Below, one piece after another: positions 7,181 to 13,005 of a stretch of DNA of 13,005 nucleotides (its first letter is position 1; the number at the start of each line of letters is the position of its first letter). The DNA is from DATCVA01 sp036567205. GTDB taxonomy: Bacteria; Pseudomonadota; Gammaproteobacteria; Burkholderiales; Burkholderiaceae_B. The position numbers and the translations under genes were made by a program. Below the pieces are notes generated by a model. The model was given only the letters and a program-made list of their open reading frames with translations. It was not told the origin of the DNA and made no database searches. The DNA lies in contig DATCVA010000246.1 of assembly GCA_036567205.1 (NCBI GenBank), positions 1 through 13,005 on the forward strand, written 5' to 3'.

Positions 7181-7552
7181 ATGGCAAAGAAACCGGATGG
7201 CGCAATAGCCGCTCATTCCGCCAGCAGCAAGCAGAAGGTCGAGACCAAGACAAAGGCCATGCAAGTGGTAACGCTGAAAGATTTGCGCAAAGCCGCAAAA
7301 CAGACCCAAGAGGACCTGGCTGCCGCGCTGGGCGTCGGCCAGGACACCATCTCGCGTCTGGAAAAGCGCAGCGATATGCTGCTCTCTACATTACAACATT
7401 ACGTGGAAAGCGTTGGAGGCAAGCTGGAGCTTGTGGCTACGTTTCCGAACCGCCCGCCGGTAATCATCGACCGCCTTGCCCAGGAAAAGCCTTCGCAAGA
7501 AAAAAACCCTCCTCACGGCGTCGTCAGTCGCGGCGATCGAAACCGAAGCTAG
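7181..7552 (+). CDS. XRE-family helix-turn-helix regulator, antitoxin-like (HigA type)
   Basis: The 123-aa protein starts at ATG 7181 after AAAGGA with 8-9 nt spacing. A longer frame begins at 7046 but would overlap the promoter. Residues ~31-62 form the HTH: LKDLRKAAKQTQEDLAAALG, then GVGQDTISRLEKR with the recognition helix. The following MLLSTLQHYVESVGGKLELV is the hallmark of XRE proteins that serve as antitoxins next to RelE/HigB toxins, ending here in FPNRPPVII. The N-terminal 30 residues (Lys/Ala/Ser-rich) and the C-terminal tail from ~101 look disordered. No toxin gene is found on either side, so it may be an orphan. nspC starts 41 bp downstream on the same strand, so co-transcription and regulation of the polyamine genes are possible. 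Autoregulation through the CATATG array is likely. Confidence 0.88.
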   Translation: MAKKPDGAIAAHSASSKQKVETKTKAMQVVTLKDLRKAAKQTQEDLAAALGVGQDTISRLEKRSDMLLSTLQHYVESVGGKLELVATFPNRPPVIIDRLAQEKPSQEKNPPHGVVSRGDRNRS

Positions 7553-7593
7553 GCATCTCAAAGGCCGTATTTCACCTTGTACCCTGCTAACAC

Positions 7594-8691
7594 ATGATCC
7601 AGACACCCTATTACCTCATAGATAAAACTGCCTTGCTCGGCAACCTGCAAACTATTGACTATATTCGCAAGCACTCCGGCGCAAAAGTACTCCTTGCCCT
7701 TAAATGTTTTGCCGCATGGTCTGTATTTGACCTGCTCAATAAGCATATGGATGGCACGACCTCATCATCGTTATATGAAGTCAAGCTGGGCAATCAAAAA
7801 TTCGGCGGCGAAACCCATGCTTATAGCGTTGCCTTCGCTGATCACGAGATCGAAGAGGCAGTGGCACACTGCGACAAAATCATTTTCAACTCGATCAGCC
7901 AGTTCGAGCGCTTTAAATCGTTTTCCAATGGCAAACCCAAGGGATTGCGTCTTAATCCTGGCATCAGCTGTGCGAGCTTCGATCTGGCAGACCCGGCGCG
8001 GGCCTTCAGCCGCCTGGGCGAAGGCGACCCCGCACGCATTATGTCCATAATCGACGATCTGGACGGGGTCATGATTCACAACAATTGCGAAAACAACGAC
8101 TTCGCGAATTTCGATGACCTGCTCAATCAAATAGAGCAACGCTACGGCCAGATCCTGCAACAGTTAAGCTGGGTCAGCCTGGGCGGCGGCATCAGCTTTA
8201 CTTCGCCAGGCTATCCCGTGGATGCCTTTTGCGAACGTTTGCGCCGCTTTGCGCAAACCTACGGCATACAGGTCTATTTAGAACCTGGCGAGGCCACCGT
8301 ACGCCACACTACAACACTGGAAGTTAGCGTATTGGATACGGGTTTTAACGGTAAAAACCTGGCAGTGGTAGATAGCTCCACCGAAGCGCATATGCTCGAT
8401 TTGCTGATCTATCGCGAAACAGCGCCCATTGGCGACAATGTCGGCGACCATCATTACATGATTTGCGGCAAGACCTGCCTGGCCGGTGATATTTTTGGGG
8501 AAGCGCGCTTTGATGCTCCCCTGCAAATTGGTGATCGCATTTCGATTGGCGACGCCGGCGGCTACACCATGGTCAAAAAGAACTGGTTCAACGGCATACA
8601 CATGCCGGCCATTGCCATCAAAGAACTCGATGGCAGCGTACATAGAGTGCGCGAATTTTCTTTTGCGGACTATGTCAGCAGCCTGTCTTGA
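7594..8691 (+). CDS. nspC: Carboxynorspermidine / carboxyspermidine decarboxylase
   Basis: This PLP enzyme of the fold-type III (alanine racemase-like) group removes the carboxyl from carboxynorspermidine or carboxyspermidine, giving norspermidine or spermidine in the cytosol. The 365-aa length is close to the family norm. Visible marks are the PLP lysine K37 in LALKCFA, HNNCEN at 162-167, the glycine-rich SLGGGIS at 196-201, EPGEA at 230-234, the catalytic-cysteine motif GKTCLAGD at 292-299 (C295), and GDAGGYTM at 319-326. An in-frame stop six nt upstream fixes ATG 7594 as the start, yet no Shine-Dalgarno is visible there. The partner synthase follows after 41 bp, so both steps are encoded together. 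Which polyamine is made cannot be told from sequence; spermidine from putrescine is likely in organisms lacking speD/speE. Confidence 0.95.
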   Translation: MIQTPYYLIDKTALLGNLQTIDYIRKHSGAKVLLALKCFAAWSVFDLLNKHMDGTTSSSLYEVKLGNQKFGGETHAYSVAFADHEIEEAVAHCDKIIFNSISQFERFKSFSNGKPKGLRLNPGISCASFDLADPARAFSRLGEGDPARIMSIIDDLDGVMIHNNCENNDFANFDDLLNQIEQRYGQILQQLSWVSLGGGISFTSPGYPVDAFCERLRRFAQTYGIQVYLEPGEATVRHTTTLEVSVLDTGFNGKNLAVVDSSTEAHMLDLLIYRETAPIGDNVGDHHYMICGKTCLAGDIFGEARFDAPLQIGDRISIGDAGGYTMVKKNWFNGIHMPAIAIKELDGSVHRVREFSFADYVSSLS

Positions 8692-8732
8692 CAAGCAGAT
8701 AGTCCAAATTTTTGTACGAGGAAAATACATCA

Positions 8733-10019
8733 ATGAAACGCAATGTTCTTATTATCGGTGCGGGTGGCGTAGCCCACGTTACAGCCCATAAATGCGCTCA
8801 AAACAATAAACTCCTGGGCGATATCCATATCGCTTCCCGCACGCTTGACAAGTGCCACGCCATTATCGACTCGATCAATGAGAAAAGCAGCTTGCAAAGC
8901 CCGGGCCGTTTGCAGGCGCATCAGCTTGACGCCATGGATATCGAAGCAACCAAATTTCTCATTCGGGCAACCCATAGCCAGATCGTGATTAATGTCGGTT
9001 CGCCATTTCTAAATATGTCGGTATTGGCGGCATGCATTGAAACCGGTGCCGCTTACCTGGATACGGCTATACACGAAGATCCTGACAAAGTCTGCGAAAC
9101 GCCGCCGTGGTACGGCAATTACGAATGGAAGCGGCGCCAGGCATGCAAAGACGCCGGTGTAACCGCTGTGCTAGGAGCAGGCTTTGACCCCGGCGTAGTC
9201 AATGCCTATGCGCGATTCGCATTAGACAACTACTTCGACAGCGCCGAATCAATCGATATCATCGATATAAATGCCGGCAACCATGGTCGGTACTTTGCAA
9301 CCAACTTCGACCCGGAAATCAACTTTCGCGAGTTCACCTCGACAGTCTGGTCATGGGAGCAGAATCAATGGAAGGCCAATGCAATGTTCGAACGCCGGAA
9401 AGACTGGGATATGCCGGTCACGGGCACGAACACCACGTATCTAACCGGCCATGACGAAATACACTCAATGTCGCAAAATCTGGACGTGCCCAATATCCGT
9501 TTCTGGATGGGTTTCAGCGAGCATTACATCAATGTATTCACCGTCTTGAAAAATCTGGGATTGTTATCTGAAAAGCCTGTACGTACGGCCACAGGCATCG
9601 AAATCGTTCCATTGGAAGTAGTCAAAGCCGTACTGCCCGACCCTGCCTCGCTGGCACCCGGCTACACCGGTAAAACGTGTATTGGCGACTTAATCAAAGG
9701 CACCAAGAATGGACAAGCCCAGCAGGTATTAATCTATAACACGTGCGACCACAAAGAGAGCTTTGAAGAGGTCGGCAGTCAGGCAATTTCCTACACAGCC
9801 GGAGTGCCCGTAGTTGCCGCCGCCATGCTGATCGCCAAGGGGGTATGGGACACCGGAGAAATGGTCAATGTCGAAGAGCTGGATCCTGCACCTTTCATTG
9901 AATTAATGAACCACATGGGCTTGGTGACACGCATTCAGGACACACATGGCGATCGTGTCCTGCACCCGCATCAGGAATCGATCTACGAATCTAAGCCAAG
10001 AATGCTCGTTAACTATTAA
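8733..10019 (+). CDS. Carboxynorspermidine / carboxyspermidine synthase (dehydrogenase), saccharopine-dehydrogenase family
   Basis: This enzyme condenses aspartate semialdehyde with a diamine (putrescine or diaminopropane) and reduces the imine with NADPH to carboxyspermidine or carboxynorspermidine, the substrate of the upstream decarboxylase. The 428-aa protein begins MKRNVLIIGAGGVAHVTAHK: the Rossmann GAGGVAxVxAHK motif at 9-20 is diagnostic, followed by IASRTLDKC. Later marks include YLDTAIHED, AVLGAGFDPGVVNAYARF and DINAGNHGRYFATNF, all typical of this branch. I prefer ATG 8733 to an in-frame TTG at 8712, because GAGGA at 8718-8722 serves the former and because it places the Rossmann strand at the N-terminus. 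The spacing to GAGGA is about 10 nt. The gene order (decarboxylase first) is the reverse of Vibrio. Confidence 0.94.
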   Translation: MKRNVLIIGAGGVAHVTAHKCAQNNKLLGDIHIASRTLDKCHAIIDSINEKSSLQSPGRLQAHQLDAMDIEATKFLIRATHSQIVINVGSPFLNMSVLAACIETGAAYLDTAIHEDPDKVCETPPWYGNYEWKRRQACKDAGVTAVLGAGFDPGVVNAYARFALDNYFDSAESIDIIDINAGNHGRYFATNFDPEINFREFTSTVWSWEQNQWKANAMFERRKDWDMPVTGTNTTYLTGHDEIHSMSQNLDVPNIRFWMGFSEHYINVFTVLKNLGLLSEKPVRTATGIEIVPLEVVKAVLPDPASLAPGYTGKTCIGDLIKGTKNGQAQQVLIYNTCDHKESFEEVGSQAISYTAGVPVVAAAMLIAKGVWDTGEMVNVEELDPAPFIELMNHMGLVTRIQDTHGDRVLHPHQESIYESKPRMLVNY

Positions 10020-10044
10020 TACGACGCCCATAGTCCCAGAGTTC

Positions 10045-10103
10045 TTGGCTCCCCGCGCGCCCTGCGCCCAATAACAACTTCATTGTTGGCGCGGGGCAGC
10101 CAA
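10045..10103 (+). terminator. Large GC-rich hairpin after the polyamine operon, no T-tract
   Basis: TTGGCTCCCCGCGC (10045-10058) pairs with GCGCGGGG plus AGCCAA (10089-10096 and 10098-10103), 14 bp with one bulged C at 10097. The 30-nt loop can form a second small hairpin, AACAA/TTGTT. An alternative pairing, GCGCC 10064-10068 with GGCGC 10088-10092, competes with the main stem. It begins 25 nt after the stop codon of the synthase gene. With no U-run, it may act as a 3'-end protecting structure or a Rho-assisted terminator rather than a classic intrinsic one. Confidence 0.5.
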
Positions 10104-10389
10104 ATTCCGCCCTTGGCGCCAGGTCCGAGTACGCGCCGTCAGGCGCGCATTGGCCGGCAATGCTAAAACAGTTCATATCCCCCCTCTTCCCGGTTTATCC
10201 CCACCTTCTGTGAATAACTCCATGGATAACTCCGGGGCATATCGCAAAAACCTAATAAAAACATGGACGCGAGCGTGATGGTTAAAGAATGTCATGAATC
10301 CCTCCATAACCAGGCAAAACGAAACCGCTGCGATCACAATTGCTTACATCTTAACTAAGCCGAAATGAACTTACAGCAACCCTGACTAT
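10104..10389. other. Non-coding stretch with a DnaA-box-like cluster
   Basis: No gene is supported between the polyamine operon hairpin and the small-ORF cluster. The stretch holds a 6-bp hairpin (CGCGCC 10132-10137 with GGCGCG 10142-10147), a group of DnaA-box-like 9-mers (10195-10229), and an A-rich segment after it (10244-10263). I see no clear promoter. Confidence 0.5.
10195..10229. promoter_or_regulatory. Cluster of three DnaA-box-like 9-mers
   Basis: Compared with the consensus TTATCCACA, TTATCCCCA (10195-10203, + strand) has one mismatch. TGTGAATAA (10209-10217) read on the minus strand is TTATTCACA, also one mismatch. CATGGATAA (10221-10229) read on the minus strand is TTATCCATG, two mismatches. 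The last two also form a 10-bp near-direct repeat, GAATAACTCC/GGATAACTCC, with 12-bp period. An A-rich tract follows. It may bind DnaA or another regulator; no replication gene is nearby. Confidence 0.4.
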
Positions 10390-10497
10390 GTGCGCTTCCA
10401 TTTTCAAATCACTAGTGAGCGCGAAGGCGAAGCGCAGTCAGTACGTTGGTACGGCAAGCGAAGGACGCCGTTCATGGTTGATTTGGAAATGGAATAA
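10390..10497 (+). CDS. Possible very small protein (35 aa), phage-like in appearance
   Basis: The frame from GTG 10390 to TAA 10495-10497 encodes a compact mixed-charge peptide with a natural-looking sequence (RFHFQITSE near the start, RWYGKRRTPFMVDLEME at the end). It stays open upstream to a stop about 27 nt before the GTG. No ribosome site is visible, and the GTG start is a guess. Its case rests on protein-like composition and its place directly ahead of two other tiny genes, 11-32 nt before the next start. An overlapping frame from ATG 10388 covers the same bases with a basic, low-quality sequence that I take as the shadow. Function unknown; such ORFs are common in phage remnants. Confidence 0.35.
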   Translation: MRFHFQITSEREGEAQSVRWYGKRRTPFMVDLEME

Positions 10498-10528
10498 GCG
10501 CAAAACAATGCCGGAGGATCGTAAAATA

Positions 10529-10621
10529 ATGAACCGACTTATCACAGGAGTGACCGCGGGCCTTACCCTTGCCGTCCTGATGTTTTCTTTTGCCTTGCTC
10601 TTAGTTGCCGGGCCACTATGA
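10529..10621 (+). CDS. Single-pass membrane microprotein, 30 aa
   Basis: ATG 10529 follows GGAGGA (10513-10518) at about 10-nt spacing. The product is nearly all one hydrophobic helix (MNRLITGVTAGLTLAVLMFS onward, ending VAGPL), with Arg3 as the only charge, so it should insert in the inner membrane with its N-terminus inside. An in-frame ATG at 10508 would add seven polar residues (MPEDRKI) and is an alternative, but it would place the GGAGGA inside the coding region. The stop TGA overlaps the next start (ATGA at 10618-10621), which strongly suggests translational coupling. Function is unknown. Confidence 0.5.
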   Translation: MNRLITGVTAGLTLAVLMFSFALLLVAGPL

Positions 10622-10845
10622 GCGTTAAGCGCTACGACCTTGAGCCGGACACTGGCAATGGCATGGTCGTATTGAAAATCATCCCAAGAGAAAACGGCAG
10701 GTATGTAAAATACGAGGACTACGCAGCCGTCGCCAAAAAACTCGAAACAGCCGAACTGCACGCAAGAATGTGCGATGCCATTGAAGCGCATCGGATCGCG
10801 CGAACCAAAGAAAAAACAAAACCATTCATTAAAGTATTGGGATGA
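10618..10845 (+). CDS. Phage/plasmid-type small hypothetical protein, 75 aa
   Basis: ATG 10618 overlaps the stop of the upstream membrane microprotein by four bases (ATGA), and there is no strong ribosome site of its own, so translation is likely coupled. The sequence MSVKRYDLEP, then GRYVKYEDYAAVAKKLETAE at ~47-66 counted loosely, matches a pattern common in small phage proteins: KRYD at the start, then W/YVKYxDYxxLxxxLE leading into a short helix. The C-terminus is basic (RTKEKTKPFIKVLG). It is soluble, with no signal or catalytic motif. This resemblance is from memory of the pattern and gives no function. It suggests that 10390-10845 is a prophage remnant or a moron-like insertion. Confidence 0.6.
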   Translation: MSVKRYDLEPDTGNGMVVLKIIPRENGRYVKYEDYAAVAKKLETAELHARMCDAIEAHRIARTKEKTKPFIKVLG

Positions 10846-10847
10846 CA

Positions 10848-10862
10848 ATGCTCGAAGAGCAT
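10848..10862. repeat. 15-nt inverted repeat after the 75-aa ORF
   Basis: ATGCTC (10848-10853) pairs with GAGCAT (10857-10862) around a GAA loop, two nt after the stop codon. No T-tract follows, so it is not a standard terminator, but it could stabilise the mRNA 3' end. Confidence 0.45.
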
Positions 10863-11008
10863 GAAGGGAACAAGCCAGCGCCCTTTATCAATCACCGCGC
10901 ACTTTCCACCTGCTTCTGCTGACGAAAGACTGCCGCTCCCACGTCTGTCCCTGTACCGCCTTCCTCGCCCCGCCGCCAACCGGTGCCGCCATCATTGGCG
11001 CACTCATG

Positions 11009-11021
11009 TCCATTAAATGGA
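11009..11021. promoter_or_regulatory. 13-bp perfect palindrome upstream of the Bug gene, possible operator
   Basis: TCCATTAAATGGA is two perfect 6-bp arms around a central A. It lies about 90 bp before the Bug start codon and just upstream of a candidate promoter, a sensible place for an activator or repressor of the catabolic operon. The cognate regulator is not in the window. Confidence 0.4.
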
Positions 11022-11029
11022 AAACTCGT

Positions 11030-11057
11030 CTTACAAAAGAGTAGATGTCACTATATT
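11030..11057 (+). promoter_or_regulatory. Candidate promoter of the Bug-FAH operon
   Basis: CTTACA (11030-11035, four of six consensus bases) and TATATT (11052-11057, five of six) are separated by 16 bp. Transcription would start near 11064, about 46 nt before the start codon. The palindrome at 11009-11021 ends 8 bp upstream of the -35. Confidence 0.4.
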
Positions 11058-11109
11058 CTCAACTGTCACTCCCATAAAAATTTCCAACCTGTGAACAGAC
11101 GAGACAAAC

Positions 11110-12075
11110 ATGAACATTAAACTAAATAAAGTAATCGCGGTTTGTGGACTGTCCTTTATTAGCGCAACGGCGCTGGCCGGCAATTATCCCGACCGCCCTA
11201 TCCGCTTGATCCACGGCTTCGGCGCGGGAGGGAACGCCGATTCGGTTGCCCGGGTTATTGGTTCCGAACTCGAAAAGCGTTTAGGCCAGTCCGTCGTCGT
11301 TGAGTCCCGTACTGGCGCAGGCGGAACAATCGCCTCGGGATTCGTGGCTAAGTCTCCTCCCGACGGCTACACCCTAATCATGCTCACGGGCGGACATACT
11401 GCCTCTGCCGCCATGCGTAAAACCCTGCCTTATGATCCGGTTGCTGACTTTTCTCCGATTTCCACTGTTACGGTGTTTCCGTTCGTGGTAGCAGTACGAA
11501 CCGAGCATCCGGCAAAAACCCTGACCGAGCTGCTTACCAAAGCCCGTGGCGCTTCGGAAGCAGTTACGTTCTCATCGGTAGGAGTAGGCTCTACGCAACA
11601 CCTGACCGGCGAATTGCTCTCGTCAGCCGCCAAAGCCAAAATGCTGCACGTTCCCTACCGTGGCGGCGGCGCCCCCGCTGTAGCGGTTATTGCGGGCGAA
11701 GTCGATGTGCTGGTCGATACGGCAACAGTGGCCGGCCCTCAAATTGCAGCCGGTAAATTGCGTGCGCTCGGGGTTACCAGCGCAAAACCATGGCCCGCGC
11801 TTGCCGGCGTGCCGCCTGTTGCCCAGGCCCTTCCCGGTTTTGAGGTTATGTCATGGCTGGGTCTTGCCGCCCCTGCCAAGACGCCCGCCGACATTATTGA
11901 AAAAATTAACGCCACACTAGCTGATATTTCCAAAGACCCTGCGGTTCAGAAAACAATAGGCGGCATGGGCAGTCAAACTGACCACATGAAACCGCAGGAA
12001 ATGCGCAACATGATAGAGCGCGATATTACTCAGTGGAAGCAGGTCGTTCAAGAAGCAGCGATACCGTTGCAATAA
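11110..12075 (+). CDS. Tripartite tricarboxylate transporter-type substrate-binding protein (Bug family)
   Basis: Bug proteins are periplasmic receptors for carboxylates, amides or amino-acid-like ligands; some feed TctAB permeases, many are orphans. This one is 321 aa, the normal length. Residues 1-23 (MNIKLNKVIAVCGLSFISATALA) are a Sec signal cleaved before GNYPDRPIRLI. Family marks follow in order: YPDRPIRLIHGFGAGGNADS, VESRTGAGGTIASGFVAKSP, DGYTLIM, LPYDPVADFSPIS, VPYRGGGAPAVAVIAGEVDV, then GKLRALGVTSAKPWPALAGV and LPGFEVMSWLGLAAPAKTPA. No TctA/TctB permease gene is seen here. The FAH-family gene begins 41 bp downstream, so the ligand is probably the substrate, or a precursor of the substrate, of that enzyme. 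The ribosome site is weak (GAGA before ACAAAC). Confidence 0.95.
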   Translation: MNIKLNKVIAVCGLSFISATALAGNYPDRPIRLIHGFGAGGNADSVARVIGSELEKRLGQSVVVESRTGAGGTIASGFVAKSPPDGYTLIMLTGGHTASAAMRKTLPYDPVADFSPISTVTVFPFVVAVRTEHPAKTLTELLTKARGASEAVTFSSVGVGSTQHLTGELLSSAAKAKMLHVPYRGGGAPAVAVIAGEVDVLVDTATVAGPQIAAGKLRALGVTSAKPWPALAGVPPVAQALPGFEVMSWLGLAAPAKTPADIIEKINATLADISKDPAVQKTIGGMGSQTDHMKPQEMRNMIERDITQWKQVVQEAAIPLQ

Positions 12076-12116
12076 ATAATTTTTTCATCCAATGCATTTC
12101 ACGTAAACGAGAACTT

Positions 12117-13005
12117 ATGAAATTAGCTTCTTTGCGATCCGGCCGCGACGGCGCCCTGGTTGTTGTAAGCCGGGATTTGACCAAGGCTGTCCGGGCTGGA
12201 ACCATCGCTCCCACCCTTCAGGCAGCTCTGGACTCCTGGGACGAAGTCTCGCCTGCTTTACAGGTTCTATACAACGATCTGAACACGTCGGGCGCCGAAG
12301 GCGAGTTCACTCTTGAGCTAACCCAACTTGCCGCGCCTTTGCCCCGTGCCTATCAATATCTTGATGGCGCCGCCTACCCCAGCCATATCAAACGAAACCG
12401 CGCAGCCCGGGGCGAAACCATACCCGGCGATTTTTATGAAAAGCCCCTTATATACCAGGGCATTTCGCATGGATTCATGGCTTGGAACGAAACCATTAAA
12501 TTACCCAGCGAAAGCTTAGGTATTGATTTCGAAGCCGAGATCGCGGCCGTTACCGGCGATGTTCCGATGGGAGCATCGGCCGATGAAGCCGCACGCTGTA
12601 TTCGTCTGTTTGTTTTACTGAACGACGTCTCGCTACGAGCTCTGATTCCGCCCGAACTAAAGCGTACGTTCGGCTTTCTAACCGGCAAACCGGCATCCAG
12701 CCTGGGGCCTATTGCAGTCACGCCCGACGAACTCGGCGATCTGTGGGACGGCCGTCTGGTGGGAGGAACAATGAAATGCTGGGTTCGCGGAGAGCTTGTC
12801 GGCACAATAAAAACAGCCATCGACACGCCTTTTAGCTACGGCGACCTTATTGCCCATGTTGCGCAAACAAGGTCCTTTGAACCAGGCAGTCTGGTCGGAC
12901 TGGGAACTGTCTCGAACGAAGACGAAACGGCGGGTTGCGGATGTATCGGCGAAATTCGTGCCCTGGAAACCTTGCATACCGGTAAAGCGATTACTCCCTT
13001 GTTCA
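12117..13005 (+). CDS. Fumarylacetoacetate hydrolase family protein, C-terminus outside window
   Basis: The frame is open from ATG 12117 to the right edge (296 residues seen), so only the last few dozen residues are missing if it has the usual ~330-aa length. FAH-fold enzymes cleave C-C bonds or decarboxylate/hydrate beta-keto or enol acids using a divalent metal. Residues 1-~75 (MKLASLRSGRDGALVVVSRD onward) match the FAH N-terminal domain. The metal-binding set is visible: E139 and E141 in GIDFEAEIAAV, D170 in LFVLLNDVSLR, and K191 in TGKPASSLGPIAVTPDEL. The C-terminal motif reads LGTVSNEDETAGCGCIGEI. The exact substrate is not readable; annotations such as fumarylacetoacetase or 2-hydroxyhepta-2,4-diene-dioate isomerase both occur in this group. 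It lies 41 bp after the Bug gene with only a weak GAGAA ribosome site. Confidence 0.92.
   Translation, partial: MKLASLRSGRDGALVVVSRDLTKAVRAGTIAPTLQAALDSWDEVSPALQVLYNDLNTSGAEGEFTLELTQLAAPLPRAYQYLDGAAYPSHIKRNRAARGETIPGDFYEKPLIYQGISHGFMAWNETIKLPSESLGIDFEAEIAAVTGDVPMGASADEAARCIRLFVLLNDVSLRALIPPELKRTFGFLTGKPASSLGPIAVTPDELGDLWDGRLVGGTMKCWVRGELVGTIKTAIDTPFSYGDLIAHVAQTRSFEPGSLVGLGTVSNEDETAGCGCIGEIRALETLHTGKAITPLF

Noticed and set aside
10195..10263. Chromosomal replication origin
   Set aside because: Only three imperfect boxes and no dnaA, dnaN, gyrB, rpmH or parAB genes nearby.
10388..10621. 77-aa ORF from ATG 10388
   Set aside because: No ribosome site at its start and a basic, low-quality N-terminal half; only the last 30 residues (from ATG 10529) have a ribosome site and a clear membrane helix.

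Overview
The window looks like a chromosomal segment of a betaproteobacterium, most likely of the Alcaligenaceae (order Burkholderiales). The main clue is a Bug-family periplasmic solute-binding protein next to a fumarylacetoacetate-hydrolase-family enzyme, a pairing expanded in Bordetella-like genomes. The alpha-2-macroglobulin sequence also has the form seen in that group. No taxonomic marker gene is present, so the genus is not determined.

Layout: (1) Positions 1-4270, minus strand, hold the N-terminal ~1,423 residues of a very large periplasmic alpha-2-macroglobulin-family protein; its C-terminus lies beyond the left edge. (2) A CAU-anticodon tRNA (4521-4599), probably tRNA-Ile2, is followed by a strong intrinsic terminator. 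(3) Positions 4637-7180 are a patchwork of small genes: a zinc-ribbon-like protein, a 90-aa unknown, a doubtful 51-aa ORF, two very small lipoproteins on the minus strand, and between the lipoproteins a periplasmic lysozyme inhibitor (Ivy). (4) Positions 7027-10019 hold an XRE-type regulator behind a promoter studded with CATATG boxes at 16-bp phase, then nspC and carboxy(nor)spermidine synthase, a two-enzyme route to spermidine or norspermidine. (5) Positions 10020-11109 have a large hairpin, a cluster of DnaA-box-like sequences and three very small phage-flavoured ORFs. (6) Positions 11110-13005 hold a Bug solute-binding protein and a FAH-family hydrolase that runs off the right edge, probably one catabolic operon.

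Themes: the left half is rich in cell-envelope proteins. A protease-trapping macroglobulin, a lysozyme inhibitor and two small lipoproteins lie within 7 kb, consistent with protection of the envelope against host or competitor enzymes. The middle makes a polyamine, and the right end takes up and degrades a small organic acid. I see no complete mobile element, CRISPR array or restriction system. The most notable non-coding signals are the phased CATATG array overlapping the XRE promoter, the matching promoter layout of the two small lipoproteins, and the DnaA-box-like cluster downstream of the polyamine genes.
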